Assembly: GCA_002236755.2 (NCBI GenBank)
Contig: NBZP02000005.1
Coordinates: 1,984,001-2,048,000, forward strand
Length of the DNA: 64,000 nucleotides
From: Dothistroma septosporum
Lineage: Eukaryota > Ascomycota > Dothideomycetes > Mycosphaerellales > Mycosphaerellaceae
Direction: 5' to 3'
Made by a program: the position numbers and the translations under genes. A model generated the notes under the pieces. The model ran no database searches. It was not told where the DNA came from and was given only the letters and a program-made list of their open reading frames with translations. This document shows, one piece after another, positions 11,019 through 21,629 of this stretch (position 1 is its first letter; each line of letters starts with the position of its first letter).

Positions 11019-12121
11019 TCAACTCGCCACAGTTCCATTGTATCCAGCAAAACTGCCCGTCTCCTCCTTCAAAATCTCCGGCAACTCATCCTCAACATAA
11101 CTCGCCCTCCAGTCCTTCTCTTTTGGCTCCCATCCCAGCTCTCTCAACCTCACAGCACGACTTCTGCTGTTCAATCCTATGACAGCACCTGTAAACTCTC
11201 CAAACACATCTCCCCACAACTCCTCCTTCAATTCCCGCGGCTTCGGATCGCTAATCTTACCGGCCTTATGCAATTGCTCGCCAATGAGCTCGGCGACCTC
11301 TCTCCAACTTGGCTCCTTGTCACCAGTGGTTTCGCAAAAGTAATACGGATTCTCCAAAACCTTGGCGGGTGTGGAGGTTTCGAGGTGGTGCAGGAGAACA
11401 ATGTAAGCTCGAGCGAGGTCTTTTACGTGGATGTTGCTTTCCACGCCTTGGCCCTTACCGACATGTGCAGCGAAGCCATGTTTCAGTGCGAAGCGCGTCA
11501 GAGTTGGGATTTGGATCGTGAGACGTCCGTGATTTGCGTTGAAGCCGTAGATCAAAGGAGGTATCATAATGGCGAGCTTGCCTTGCTCGCCGAGGTCCCT
11601 TTGGGCTTGCACGATCGCTAGGTCGATTTCCCGATGGGGAGCCTCGTCGGGCAGGGAGTCGACTTCTTGGCGATCGGTATCGTGGTAGATATCCGAAGAC
11701 TTTGCGTTGTTCTTGGTCTTTGGAAAGTCGGTCAAGAGCGATGTGCCAGATGTGTGAACAAAGATGGTACTCTTGCCAGACGAGGCACGTTGTTTGATGC
11801 CGTCGAGAACTGCTTCAACAGAAGGGAGGTGGTCCGCCGTTGCTGTTGTCGTGTTAGCGAGAGTTGTTGTGTTAAGTGTTTGCTTGATGCCAACGACGGA
11901 CCAGTGTGGAATGTGATATCATGCTGAACGACCTGCTCTGCAATAGCTTTCTTCTCATTCAAGTCGCCATACACAACCTCAGCACCCGACTTCTTAACCT
12001 GTTCGCCATGCTCTTTCCTTCGGACGAATGCAGTCACGGAGTAGTCCTCAGCTACAAGCAAGTCCAGCACGTTCCAACCGATGAAGCCAGGACCGACGAT
12101 GAACACCTTCTTTCCAGACAT
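11019..12121 (-). CDS. NAD(P)-binding epimerase/dehydratase-like protein
   Basis: Exons 12121-11902 and 11842-11019, with a 59-base intron (11843-11901; GTCCGT donor, CGCTAAC branch, CAG acceptor), give 347 aa. An N-terminal Rossmann fold is marked by VFIVGPGFIGWNV (GxGxxG), followed by FVRR and a GDLNE turn typical of extended short-chain reductases. The second half has an IHVKDLARAY block, as in sugar-nucleotide epimerases and related fungal reductases. A canonical YxxxK catalytic pair is not obvious, so the substrate and even the activity are uncertain; it may be an NmrA-like or epimerase-like cofactor-binding protein. Cytosolic location is inferred from the lack of a signal. Confidence 0.8.
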
Positions 12122-12416
12122 TGTGAGTGTCTTAGTTGATGTCAGTAGTGCTTTTTGATCTTAAAGTGAGAAGCCATCTGCTTTGTAATGTATAAGACGC
12201 AACACAGTGGGGCAAGCATAGCATCATCGAGGGTCCACTCGAGATCGAGCTTGCTGCTGCTGTGGAATCGACCGGCAATGTAATGCATCAGTGACAAGTC
12301 GCAGGCAACAGAGTCGTACATTCATGTAAACAACAAGACAAGTCGCGACGTGCGGTCCATCCTATCACAGCGTTCCCGTCGTTGCACGCCGTCGTATCCC
12401 TCGTTGAGTAGCTTTG

Positions 12417-13155
12417 CTAGCACAAGTCGTCATCTGAGCCTCCAACATTGAAACGCTCTTCATAGTTCTTCGACAAGGTACTTGTCCGCCGTTCCTCTCT
12501 TCTTGCAGCGCTGTCCGTGTGCCTCCGTTGCTTGCTCGTAGTCTTGGTCAAAGCAGTCCAAACCCATTCGAGTGTCAGCTGATCGAACAGTCTCTCCTCC
12601 TCGTCTGCGTCTTCCACATTGATCTCATCATCCAGCCCGATGAGCTCCTCGATGAGCGCCTTACGCATGGGCATCCCGCGGCGAGTCTTCAGCAGCCCCT
12701 CTTACAAGGCGACGTCGCTCAAGTGTTGCGCGTCGATCTCCTCGAAGAAGTGGAACGTGACGGCGTTTTGTATCGCTGATAGCTGCTTGTCCTTTGCGAA
12801 CATCCAGGTCCTGACCAGTAGGATCTGGTACTGCTCTCTTGCTTCATACTCACTTGAGCCGGGTGATGTCATGTCGGTGCAGTCCTCGAAAGACGGCACG
12901 CCATCGTGGAAGAGCCAGTATATGAAGACCTTGAGGACCGATGCAGGTGCATCACAGCGGAGGTCGCGTGTGCCGTCTTCAGCCGTGTTCTGCCCAATCT
13001 TCTTCTTGATCTGAGGCGAGCTTCGTGACAGAAGGGTGCGCTGCACCAAGACTGGCGGTAAACCGTTGTCGAGGTGAAGTGGAATCATGTCGCCCATTGG
13101 GCCCAGGAGGCGCCTGATGCAAGCTGTGACGTCTTCGCTGCGCTCTTCTTCAAGC
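12417..13155 (-). pseudogene. BTB/POZ-like gene with an in-frame stop
   Basis: The minus-strand frame from about 13155 to 12417 resembles a fungal BTB (POZ) protein: an LLSRSSP block, then VFIYWLFHDGVP, then a MFAKDKQLSAIQN segment corresponding to the core and the helix that follows it. It is broken by TAA at 12704-12702, after which the same frame continues for another 95 codons with an acidic then basic tail. Upstream the frame closes at a stop near 13158 with no good start. A GTAAGA donor overlaps the stop, so an intron is conceivable, but no acceptor gives a better protein. BTB proteins often act as Cul3 adaptors; this copy may be dead. Confidence 0.4.
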
Positions 13156-13545
13156 CCTTGGTCGTCGATTTATACTTGTTCTGGCCGTGACGACGAAGCA
13201 CTCGAGCATCTGCTGCGCTTGCGGAGGCGCGTGTTGAACATGGTGCGATTGATGCAAGTAGGCGCCTTGGGTTGTAGTCTTCAGGAAGGTCTTCGGGGGT
13301 GATAAATCACATTGTGAATGCGCGAGCCAGCTTGTGAATCTGGCTCGCGCTGTTGAAAAGGTGGGTGACCAAAGGCTCGAAGCGCTTGAGCCCTTGATAT
13401 ATTTGACCGGGCCACCACAGCGCGCCGTTAAAATCTATGACTTTGTGCACAATGCGTGTCAGATACTGATACAGCGCAAGCCGCATAGCGTAGCACTCCC
13501 CAGTGGCCACAGGTATGACTGCCAATATGTCGCGTCGTGCAGCCC
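13156..13545. other. Intergenic stretch with a short unassigned minus frame
   Basis: A minus-strand frame of 72 codons (13525-13307) is open but has no recognised domain. It could be a remnant of the BTB-like gene's 5' part or noise. Confidence 0.25.
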
Positions 13546-14128
13546 TTAGCCCGAAGCACCAAAAGCACGATCCATTGCCGCGCCTAGATCGCTCATATCC
13601 TTGTCACTCCGCCGCGCCGCACCATCGGCCTCAGCCGGTGCAGGCTCATCCATAAGATTCTTGCTGCTTGCTTCACCCATCACTGTCTTTGGCTTTTCTG
13701 GCTGCAGTAATGCAATACCAGTATCTAGATATCCCGGCGCTTTCCTTCGCTTCTCCGCAAGCTCTCTATTTTTGATACTCTGCTCCCATTCCTGCACCTG
13801 CTTTTGAGCATCTTTACGCTGCTTCTCGATCTGCTCGAGGAGTGACTTGTTCTGTGCGATAATGGTTCGAGGATGTGCTGCAAAACCTGACGGGGAGGTC
13901 ACGTATGCTGGCAGCTCTGGATTCGAGGGTGCCGGAGTCGAGTTCAGTGTCGAGGGCGGTAGGGTGGAAGGTAGTGACGCATAGTTATGCGGGAGCGTTG
14001 GTGCCTTCGGCAGATCGATGAATGGATTCACGCTCAATGCTGTCTGCTGGAGCAGCGGGTGCGACCCTGCCCCATGTCAGCATCAACGCATACTACGGCG
14101 TAGTTCGAGACTCACCACCGCTATTCAT
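13546..14128 (-). CDS. Conserved-looking coiled-coil protein, unknown function
   Basis: A 13-base first exon (14128-14116) and a second exon (14066-13546) give 177 aa. The 49-base intron has a GTGAGT donor and GGGCAG acceptor, and the join restores MNSGG-SHPLLQQTALSVNPF. The N-terminal third is Pro/Ser/Thr-rich. Residues 75-115 form a charged coiled coil (Lys/Gln/Glu heptads), followed by RRKAPGYLDTGIALLQP, which looks like the conserved core. The C-terminus is acidic and Ala-rich. I do not recognise the family. It lies 173 bases downstream of the end of TLG1 on the same strand; no functional link is implied. Confidence 0.65.
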
Positions 14129-14301
14129 ATTGTACTGTAGGCCAATCCGTCGCTATTGATAATGTTGAGGTCTCACTCGGCGAAAGTGGAGGTCGGCAGG
14201 TGCTGCCGAGCTGCGCCACAGGTTCAGGGACTTTGCGCTCCGTGCCTTTCTCAGGCCAGCAAATAATCGGGTTAATTCTTTGCAGGTCTCAGGTCAGAGG
14301 C

Positions 14302-15059
14302 TCACAACACAATGACCAAGATGAGCAGCAGGATCAGGACGAAGATCAATGCAGCGATGCAGCAGCTCGAGTATCGGTCTGCAAAGCAAGTCAGCTTTCA
14401 CCTCGCCAAATCCACCATTGCGATATTGATAGCTCACCCTCGTTCTTCTCAATCACGTATCGAATCTTCTTCATGCCAGTCTCAAGCTTGCCAGTCACAC
14501 GATCGGTGATGTTCTCCGTGTCCTCCAGCAATTCAGCTTGCTCCTCCAGCTCTCTTCCCATTGTGTCCGCTTGCATCCTTAGGTTGCCCACAGTCTGGAA
14601 CACGCCGTCAAGTGCCTCATCCTGCTCGTGCATAATCTCCATCTGTCTCTGCTCCTCCCACTCGCCGTACTCATCTCCCATATCTTCCTCGTCCACAGCA
14701 AAATTATCCGGATGGGCGAGCTGAGCATCTGCCTGCGCTGCAGTCGCATTGAGCTGCTGATGCATATCTTCGACCTCTTTTGCTACATCCTGCACCAACT
14801 TCCGCCGACGTCCTACTTCTGCAACGTCGAGACCATAGCGGTATGGGTCACCTTCGACAGCTTTCACACTGTCAACGAGATCCTGAAGGTCTGCAGAGAG
14901 GTCTGTGAGAGTCGATTCCAGCTCCTGTCGTGCTTCGACTAGTTCCGGTGATGCAGAGCTTGTGGATCGTATGCGCAGGTACGATTTGAGTTGTGATCGT
15001 GTCTGGTCCAGTAGAGATAGGACGTCAGCCTGGGCTGCAAGGAATGGGTCGTCCGACAT
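14302..15059 (-). CDS. TLG1: t-SNARE Tlg1 (syntaxin-6 family)
   Basis: Exons 15059-14438 and 14378-14302 are joined by a 59-base intron (GTGAGC donor, GCTGAC branch, GCAG acceptor), giving 232 aa. The N-terminal syntaxin-6-like helical domain begins DPFLAAQADVL. A Qc-SNARE motif at about 145-205 has its zero-layer glutamine in ELEEQAELLED. The short second exon encodes the C-terminal membrane anchor (residues ~209-232, strongly Leu/Ile/Val after a CC pair), so splicing is essential for membrane anchoring. Tlg1 acts in retrograde endosome-to-trans-Golgi fusion. Length matches the family. The start at 15059 is the first ATG before the conserved domain. Confidence 0.9.
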
Positions 15060-15428
15060 GACAGCAGTTGACGTCGCGGCGCAAACCTCGGACGCTTGAT
15101 TCACACCCGGTCCAGAAGAATTCACACACCTGTCATCTGGTTCGCGATGCCCAGATGATGACAGTGTAATGCTTATGAAAGTCAAGCGTACGGGATCGAA
15201 GATCTTAGCGCAATGCAGGGGGAGGCGCGATTTGCTGCGCCACATCCCGACATGCGGTCGCGCTAGTAACGCGCTTCACATGAATTTCTGATTCTTTGAT
15301 ATTCGATTTATGTGGGTATGGCCATCAAACAGACCATCTTGAGGACATGCAGACGAAGGATCTTGCGTGCAAAAGAGACTTGAAGCACATTGTCGAAGAC
15401 GGCTGAAGACGCTACCTCGCACTCGACC
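15060..15428. promoter_or_regulatory. Shared upstream region of TLG1 and the METTL25-like gene
   Basis: A 369-base gap separates two divergently transcribed conserved genes and must hold both promoters. No TATA box or other motif could be assigned with confidence. Confidence 0.4.
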
Positions 15429-17228
15429 ATGCATCATGAACAAATCGGTCCAGAAAACCCATTGCCACATACCGATGTCTTCTCAAGCACAGAAGAGTAT
15501 GTGGGCTCGCTGCTTGATTTCGTTGGCACCAACGACGTGCTGCGCAACTTGTGCGGCGGTGTGCACATTCTCGATTTCTTTACCAGCGCGCCAAGTCTTT
15601 ACTCGCGGATCTTGCCAGAGGATTGGCGGGACTTTTTCACATCTCACGATGTGATGGACATCCTGGATCTCCTTATGCGGGAAGACCTGAATATATTCAG
15701 TATGGCTGAAGATCATCAGCCTGCATCGTGGAAGGACGGACCACCGCCTCCCGAGACGTTGTTGGATTACGTTCGGACAGTGCGAAAGCATCTGCTCAAT
15801 AGAGAACCAGGCGGTTCACAATGCACCCGGAATCGAGCAATGAAGCCGACTCAAAAGTTAGCGAGGCACGTAGCCGTCGGCATGAACGTCAAGAAAGTGC
15901 ACGAGGTGGGTCTGTTCGCCTGTTACCTCAATAAATTGACGGAGGACATCGCGCGACAGAGGAGCGACCCCATTAGCCATTTGGTGGACTTCGGATCAGG
16001 TCAAAATTATCTTGGCCGAGTGCTGGCTAGCGAGCCGTACAACCAAAACATCGTTGCAGTGGAGAGCAAGCAGGCCAATGCGGAGAGAGCGAAGGAGCTT
16101 GATGTGTTCGCCAAGCTTACGGAGAAGCAAAAGCTGATGAGAAATAAGAAGGCGTTCCGGAAAGGTCGTGAGACGCCCGGATCTGAATCAGAGCCCAAGC
16201 CAGAGGCGCCGGTGGTAAGCTTGCCTACGCCACCGAATTTGAGTGCTGACGAAGCAACATCTGCGCCGACCGTAGAGTTGCCTACTGCCGGAACTGGCAA
16301 GATCCAGTACGTCGAGCATCGCATTCAGGATGGTGACTTGTCTGAAGTGATCTCGGACATACCGTCCGAGAATAAGAATCTCATGGTGATGTCTCTGCAC
16401 TCCTGCGGTAACCTTGTACACCACGGTCTTCGCTCTCTGCTACAGAACGATGAGGTGAAGGCAGTGGCCATGGTCGGCTGCTGCTACAATCTCGTGACGG
16501 AACGCCTAGGTCCAGCGACCTACAAGCTGCCGGAGTTGCGGCCCACCACTCACGAGCACCCTCGCCTTACAAAGACGGGTGAGGCGTGCGATCCTCACGG
16601 CTTCCCAATGTCTTCGCGGCTTTGCAATTACTACAACGAGGACCAAGCTCAAGACACCGACAAAGGCGTACGTCTCAATATCACCTCACGCATGATGGCC
16701 GTTCAAGCACCAGGAAACTGGGGTCCAAAAGATAGTGAATCCTTCTTCACCCGGCACTTCTACCGTGCTCTACTTCAGCGCATCTTCTTGGACCGTGGTG
16801 TTGTCGGCCAACCTACACTGGAATGTATCGGAGGCCGCAGTCCAGCTGGCCACAGCAGCGGCGGCACCCCTATCGTCATTGGCAGTCTGCGAAAATCATG
16901 TTACGACAGCTTCGTCACCTATGTCCGCGGAGCGCTCGAGAAGCTCATGAACGACTCGAAGAAGGGAGATGTGTTCAAGGAAAGGATGGGTGGTATGACA
17001 GATCATGAGATCGAAGACTATGAAAAGCAGTATCGGAGCGGCAAAAAAGAGCTGAGTGTCATCTGGAGCTTGATGGCATTTTCAGCAGGTGTGATCGAAG
17101 CGACCATCGTTGTCGACAGATGGCTGTGGCTGAAAGAACAAGATGATGTGCAGGAAGCATGGGTTGAGCCGGTGTTTGACTACAAGTTCAGCCCGCGTAA
17201 CCTGGTGGTTGTCGGAATCAAAAGATGA
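15429..17228 (+). CDS. METTL25/RRNAD1-like SAM-dependent methyltransferase
   Basis: A single exon of 599 aa from the ATG at 15429. The N-terminal region has the family block DFFTSAPSLYSRILPEDW. SAM motif I is DFGSGQNYLGRVLA at about residues 186-199. A low-complexity insert (Ser/Pro/Glu) spans roughly 245-290. The second half contains LHSCGNL, then VGCCYN (about 347-352), and the protein ends FSPRNLVVVGIKR, matching the SPRNLVLVATK ending of human RRNAD1/METTL25B. The family has a seven-strand methyltransferase fold; its substrate is poorly established, so no reaction is assigned. No disabling change was seen. Confidence 0.85.
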   Translation: MHHEQIGPENPLPHTDVFSSTEEYVGSLLDFVGTNDVLRNLCGGVHILDFFTSAPSLYSRILPEDWRDFFTSHDVMDILDLLMREDLNIFSMAEDHQPASWKDGPPPPETLLDYVRTVRKHLLNREPGGSQCTRNRAMKPTQKLARHVAVGMNVKKVHEVGLFACYLNKLTEDIARQRSDPISHLVDFGSGQNYLGRVLASEPYNQNIVAVESKQANAERAKELDVFAKLTEKQKLMRNKKAFRKGRETPGSESEPKPEAPVVSLPTPPNLSADEATSAPTVELPTAGTGKIQYVEHRIQDGDLSEVISDIPSENKNLMVMSLHSCGNLVHHGLRSLLQNDEVKAVAMVGCCYNLVTERLGPATYKLPELRPTTHEHPRLTKTGEACDPHGFPMSSRLCNYYNEDQAQDTDKGVRLNITSRMMAVQAPGNWGPKDSESFFTRHFYRALLQRIFLDRGVVGQPTLECIGGRSPAGHSSGGTPIVIGSLRKSCYDSFVTYVRGALEKLMNDSKKGDVFKERMGGMTDHEIEDYEKQYRSGKKELSVIWSLMAFSAGVIEATIVVDRWLWLKEQDDVQEAWVEPVFDYKFSPRNLVVVGIKR

Positions 17229-17625
17229 GCCGCGGAAAAATTGGATTCGTCGTTCTGGGCCCTCTCTGTATACAGTGGGTCCAGCAACAGCTGGTAGGAA
17301 CAGGAACAGAGACAGGAGAATAAGGCACGGCAGGTTCCTCACGACTCCTTGCGCGGAGCTCTCCAGCATAGACGGTCTGACACCGTGCGCACGCCCGGCT
17401 TTTCGCTCAAAGTAAGACACCTGGTGCGTCACCTTCAGGACCATGCAGGCATCTCGTCACGTTGTACGACACTCTCGGCTGGTGTTGGACGCAATGTGCT
17501 GTGCTCGCTAATTTCCTCGAATGCGACCACCGCGGGCTGCTTCGGGCTGTTGATGAGAGCTTCTCGATCTTGGAGACCACGTACATTGATGAAAGCAATG
17601 ACGGTTGTTCTTGGGTGAGCTCTCG
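17229..17625. other. Intergenic stretch, nothing supported
   Basis: About 400 bases between the METTL25-like stop and the end of the next minus-strand frame. Only short overlapping frames without domains. Confidence 0.4.
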
Positions 17626-18490
17626 CTAGAAAAGTGCGCTCCGGCCACCGGCAATTCCTCCAGGCATCAGGGCACGAATGTCTTCAGGTTGCAGCACGCC
17701 AGCGTGTGCGAAAACAGGTCCAGCTTGTCGGGGCCCCATGCCGCCGGGCATACCACTGGCTTGTTGACCTAGGAGCTTATGATGTTGATAATTGTCACCT
17801 ACTACTTGCTGGCCAATATTATCAGCGTCAGCTTCGCCAAGAAGTTCTCTGAGGCCATCACCAAGCATCTGGTCGCCGAAGTTCGGTTGCTGTTCAAAGA
17901 CACCCCCGGGACGTTCAGCGCTAGCAATCGCGGTTATTCTGTCGATCCTGGGATCTGCCGCATTTGACTCTGTCCATTGCACCCACACATGTTGCGCGAA
18001 GGCCACTTGTATCACGCGAGCCGTCCACTCATCATCCCGGAGGTTGATGAGATGCTGATGTTGATTTACAGCCCGCTGATACATCCTTGGCTGTTCGGCT
18101 ACGGACCTTTGCACAAGTCGCCATCTGTTCTGTAGGTCGTTGTGCAGTACACGTGTGGCGACCAAGAGAGGATCGTCAGCATTGTCGGAGTAGAATTCCA
18201 ACAATGCGAACAATCTGCTTACTCCTTGACCAAGGACCTGGAAAACCTGCTCTAGCCTGTCACCGATTGGTAGGTCAAAACCTAGTTCTGGACGTGCTGG
18301 TTGTTGACCGCCACCCCGAGCCTGTGCTACTCCTGCGAAGTGGAAGAGAGCCTGTCGGTTTGCGTCACCTTGGTCGGCATTCTGTCCTTGGTTTCTGGCT
18401 CTTAGAGCAGCGAACGGATTTCGGGGATCAGCCTGCGGTGCTTGAGGTTGATACCGCCAGGCAGCGGGCGCCTGTCCAAGTCCCCGAGCA
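17626..18490 (-). CDS. Unrecognised open frame, probably 5'-truncated
   Basis: The minus-strand frame is open from about 18555 to 17626, roughly 310 codons, but has no ATG in its first half; its upper end lies opposite a dynamin fragment. The N-terminal part is Gln/Ala/Gly/Arg-rich and low in complexity. The middle (from GDRLEQVFQVLGQG to the VWVQWTES region) looks helical and globular, and the C-terminus is Gly/Gln-rich. No family was recognised. A missing start next to another truncated gene suggests either a lost 5' exon or a rearranged remnant. Confidence 0.35.
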
Positions 18491-18492
18491 TG

Positions 18493-19018
18493 CGCAAAGC
18501 CAGAGATCAGGCAAGCTCCCAGTTGAGTCTTCTGCTTGCGGATGAGATGTCCAGTATCCTGCTAACTACCAATCACTATTCCGCGGATAACTTGGCGGCA
18601 AATCGTCAGGATCGTATTCTCCACAGGCTGAAGATGTTAGACCTGCATGATGACTCTACACAATATGCGCCCTGTCTTAGCCTAGCTCAAGTCAATGCAG
18701 GCAGCACACCTGAGCAACGAAGACCAAGCAATCTACGGCATCCATGATGCCTTAAAGTCTTACCACAAGGTAGTCATCAAGCGCTTTGTCGATAATGTGG
18801 TTGTACAAGTCGTCGAGCGTGACTTTGTTAGTAGCGATGGTCTAGTCAAATTCATTTCGCCGCAGTATATTGGAGAACTCACAGACGACGAACTATCGGA
18901 TATCTCTGAGGAGAGCTACGCGACGTCGAGTCCAAGAGTCGAGATGTCTTTCCGACTAGAGAGGCTCGAGAAAGCTTTGGCGATAGCTGAAGTAGAACAA
19001 GGTCGACGAAAGTGCTAG
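18493..19018 (+). pseudogene. C-terminal remnant of a dynamin-like GTPase (GED region)
   Basis: The first piece (about 18493-18600) contains TTNHYSADNL followed by a basic helix, which matches the end of the stalk of fungal dynamin-like proteins (usually YNHYxTDN). The second piece, in another frame from 18695 to 19018, contains LSNEDQAIYGIHDALKSYHK, then KRFVDNV, then QVVERDF and a SPQYIGELTDDELSDI segment: a good GTPase effector domain ending. The GTPase domain, middle domain and most of the stalk are absent, the two pieces differ in frame, and there is no workable intron between them. Intact members run 650-900 aa. This is a decayed 3' fragment unless distant exons exist. Confidence 0.65.
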
Positions 19019-19765
19019 GGATTACATTAGAGCAACGATAGGAGCATATAAGGAGTTTCGGAAGCATACTCCATGCCGGTTTTTCCCACTGGGTTTCCCG
19101 TGCATATACGCGAATGCGTGAGTGTCGCGGGTTTGTAAATTAGCACCATCGCTGTTAGTATGTAACAGGTGCAATTGCAGTATACTTGAAATTCACGCAA
19201 GAGCTTCTAAAGCCATCCGAAAGGGCTGCCTTCCTCCTCTTCCCCAATACTACACTAAGCGTAGGCACCTGTGGTTTGCACATGTCAATCCTAGACCACT
19301 ATAACGCAGTGTTTTCGCTAAAGCGCCATCATGGTATCAATAGGCTACTTGGTAAGTGTCATCGTTGGCCATGGATAATGATGCGCTGACCAACGATGAC
19401 CAGCAAAGGCAGGTTCTAGACAAACCACATGTCTTGAGAAACGGCCGTCCACGCACCCACGGTAAGCAACAAGATTGGACAACAGCATTTCAACTGGGTA
19501 GAGAACACGAAGTCAATCTCTGAATGGATGCAGCATATGTTCTTGGCCGAGTCTTATAGCGTCTGCGTGTCTGGTGGAATTTTGGGGGACATGCAAGTCA
19601 GTCTCAGTTCGGCCAGTGAAGGACAGCCTATCGTCGCTCTAGCGTTCACCCAACCATCGAAGTCATTGTTAAATTATTGTCTTACTGAGAGATACTTGTA
19701 GCCCTTTCGGTGCTACAAAAGCTGTTGTTGATTCGCCTCGATTATTCGGTCAGCTACGAGTTACA
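19019..19765. other. Intergenic stretch, nothing supported
   Basis: About 750 bases with short plus-strand frames only. The right end should contain the promoter of the gene at 19766. No repeats or RNA genes seen. Confidence 0.4.
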
Positions 19766-20383
19766 ATGCCAGAAAACACTTTCGCAACGAATTCGTTCTA
19801 CGAGGTACTATCAACGAAGTACTCTGAGTTTCTCAAGAGAGATGAAGTGTACGAGATAATCATACAGTTCAGACGACTACCTCTATGGCCCGGACATCAA
19901 GTCATGTGGAGCGGCGTTCCGCGAGACTGGGTACAAAGTTGGGCAGATGAACGTGGAATGCAGACCTTAAGTTCTGCATTAGGTCCTTTGATGGACGGGA
20001 AAAGTCGCGTTTGCAGGCGCAGACACAAGACCACCGAGGAATGGTCGCTCTATGTTGCAGGCGCCTCTGCCTTGTTTGCCGAATGCTTACCGAAGGGCCA
20101 CGTAGTGACCCTAGTCACCCGACCACCGCCACAGAGATTGCACCCACTGGGCTCCACTACGTATCAGTTGCTAGAGCTACCAGCGCTCAAGAGAGACATA
20201 TACGGCTTAAGTGCTTCACGGATCGACGTAGTGCATATTACGGTGAGAGGAGCCGAGAATTATGCATACCAATTTTGGCCAATCGACGAAAAACATCACT
20301 GGATAGAAAGCTTCAGTTACTGCCTCATACGGAAGCATTTGGGTCGAAAGTCTGTAAGATTGTCCAGTTCGAAGCGACGCTGA
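19766..20383 (+). CDS. Fungal protein of unknown function
   Basis: A single exon of 205 aa from the ATG at 19766. Notable blocks are GVPRDWVQSWADERGMQTLS followed by ALGPLMD near residues 50-75, a GASALFAE segment, RPPPQRLHPLG, and VRGAENYAYQFWPID near the end. These look like conserved motifs of a fungal protein family that I have no name for. There is no signal peptide or membrane segment. The C-terminus is basic. The uninterrupted frame and motif spacing suggest a working gene, even though it sits among decayed ones. Confidence 0.55.
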   Translation: MPENTFATNSFYEVLSTKYSEFLKRDEVYEIIIQFRRLPLWPGHQVMWSGVPRDWVQSWADERGMQTLSSALGPLMDGKSRVCRRRHKTTEEWSLYVAGASALFAECLPKGHVVTLVTRPPPQRLHPLGSTTYQLLELPALKRDIYGLSASRIDVVHITVRGAENYAYQFWPIDEKHHWIESFSYCLIRKHLGRKSVRLSSSKRR

Positions 20384-20846
20384 CTGGTGACAAGGGATGC
20401 CTTTGAAGCCCCGAACAAAACGGAATCGCGAAGGCCGCGGGAGAAAAAAAGTACAGATGAACTGTTAGGTATGAGCACGTTATGGCTATTCACTGGCTGC
20501 TCCACGTTGCACGGATCGTCATATCCTTGGATCTCCCTCGCCTTCTACCTTAGACAAGGGCACATAAGCGACAATGAGGGAGGGAAAGCTAGGGACCGCC
20601 TAGCCGGCAATAGACAAAAAAAGCAGCAGGAAAGGAGAGACGCAACAAAGAAGTCGGTTCAGAAGACGGTTAAGAAGCAAGTATTGGAGGTAAAACAGAC
20701 GCAAACAGCGGAAAGTAGGAAGAGAAAGAAGGAAAAGAGGAAGAGAACAAAGAAGAGGAAGCAAGGTAATACGAGCTCAAGGCTGCAACCGATAGAAGAA
20801 CGCTGATATGTCGAGGGCGTTTCAAGTACATTCACAGTATTTGCTC
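20384..20846. other. Intergenic stretch with a purine-rich segment
   Basis: The plus strand is strongly A/G-rich between about 20560 and 20770 and would encode a Lys/Arg/Glu run, but this has no domain and looks compositional. No other gene evidence. Confidence 0.35.
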
Positions 20847-21613
20847 CTAACGCTCGTTCCCACCATTTGACCACTGTCTGGAGTCAAAGTCATAGAGTAC
20901 AGTCCTTCCAGTCTCCGCTATGACGACTGGGTGTCTGCCTAGAGAGAGAGGCCATTGTGACCGTAGCACTGGTTGATTATCTCGAGTGCGGTAGGAGAAC
21001 TGATTCAGCCTGGTGGAGAATGCCCAGAAGCTTTGCGTCTGGACAGTTGGCCTTGGTGATGTTTGGCCAGTCGAACTCGATGCACTGGCGCTAGATGTAC
21101 TGGCCCTAGGTGTACTGACGGCAGGTGTCTGGGTCGGAATCGATAATGTGGATGATGTTGCACGTGCTTGCGGGTCGAAGTCGATACTATCTTTGAGCTG
21201 GTCCTCAACGTACAGATATACCTTTTGGTTCTGCAACACGCCTATAACCGTGCCAGCTGCAGGTTTTGTCCGATCCGAAGCTTTCGCTATATCGTATTGC
21301 GCACACTTCATAGGCAGTCCCAGCGATGTAAGGCGTTGCCTGGCGATCTCAAGCTTCTGAGGCATCGCTGTTTGGCCTTCGAATCTCCCGAAGATTGCCC
21401 AGGAAGTTGTTTGGGTTGGGAATCGTGATTTGCTTTCGTTGTACAGCTTCTGGACCTCGTCCAATATGCTTCTGAAATGATCCTCTCCTTCGCCTTCAAC
21501 AACAGGTCGCTGATCGCTGCTACCAAGAGGATGCGGTGGCAGAGGTGCAATCTTCTTGACGCGAAAGCTCAAAAGCCTGTCGTCCACCTCTCGATCTTCT
21601 TTGTTATAGTCTG
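20847..21613 (-). CDS. Unrecognised open frame without a clear start
   Basis: The minus-strand frame is open from about 21613 to 20847 (about 255 codons). The first in-frame ATG lies well inside, so a 5' exon would be needed; an ATACAG acceptor just upstream (near 21605) is possible. The product would have a charged first half with a TSWAIFGRFEGQ segment, a Ser/Thr/Pro-rich linker, and a C-terminal part with WPLSLGRHPVVI. No family was recognised. Its upper end is head to head with the ankyrin gene start at 21630, leaving no room for separate promoters; this lowers confidence. Confidence 0.3.
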
Positions 21614-21629
21614 TATTCTACCAAAAGCA

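Noticed and set aside
11019..12121. Considered as a dihydroflavonol-reductase-type enzyme with defined substrate
   Set aside because: The Rossmann motif is clear but no catalytic YxxxK was found, so no reaction is assigned.
20387..20806. Plus-strand Lys/Arg-rich frame that might suggest a nuclear protein
   Set aside because: The bias follows directly from a purine-rich DNA stretch; no start context or domain.
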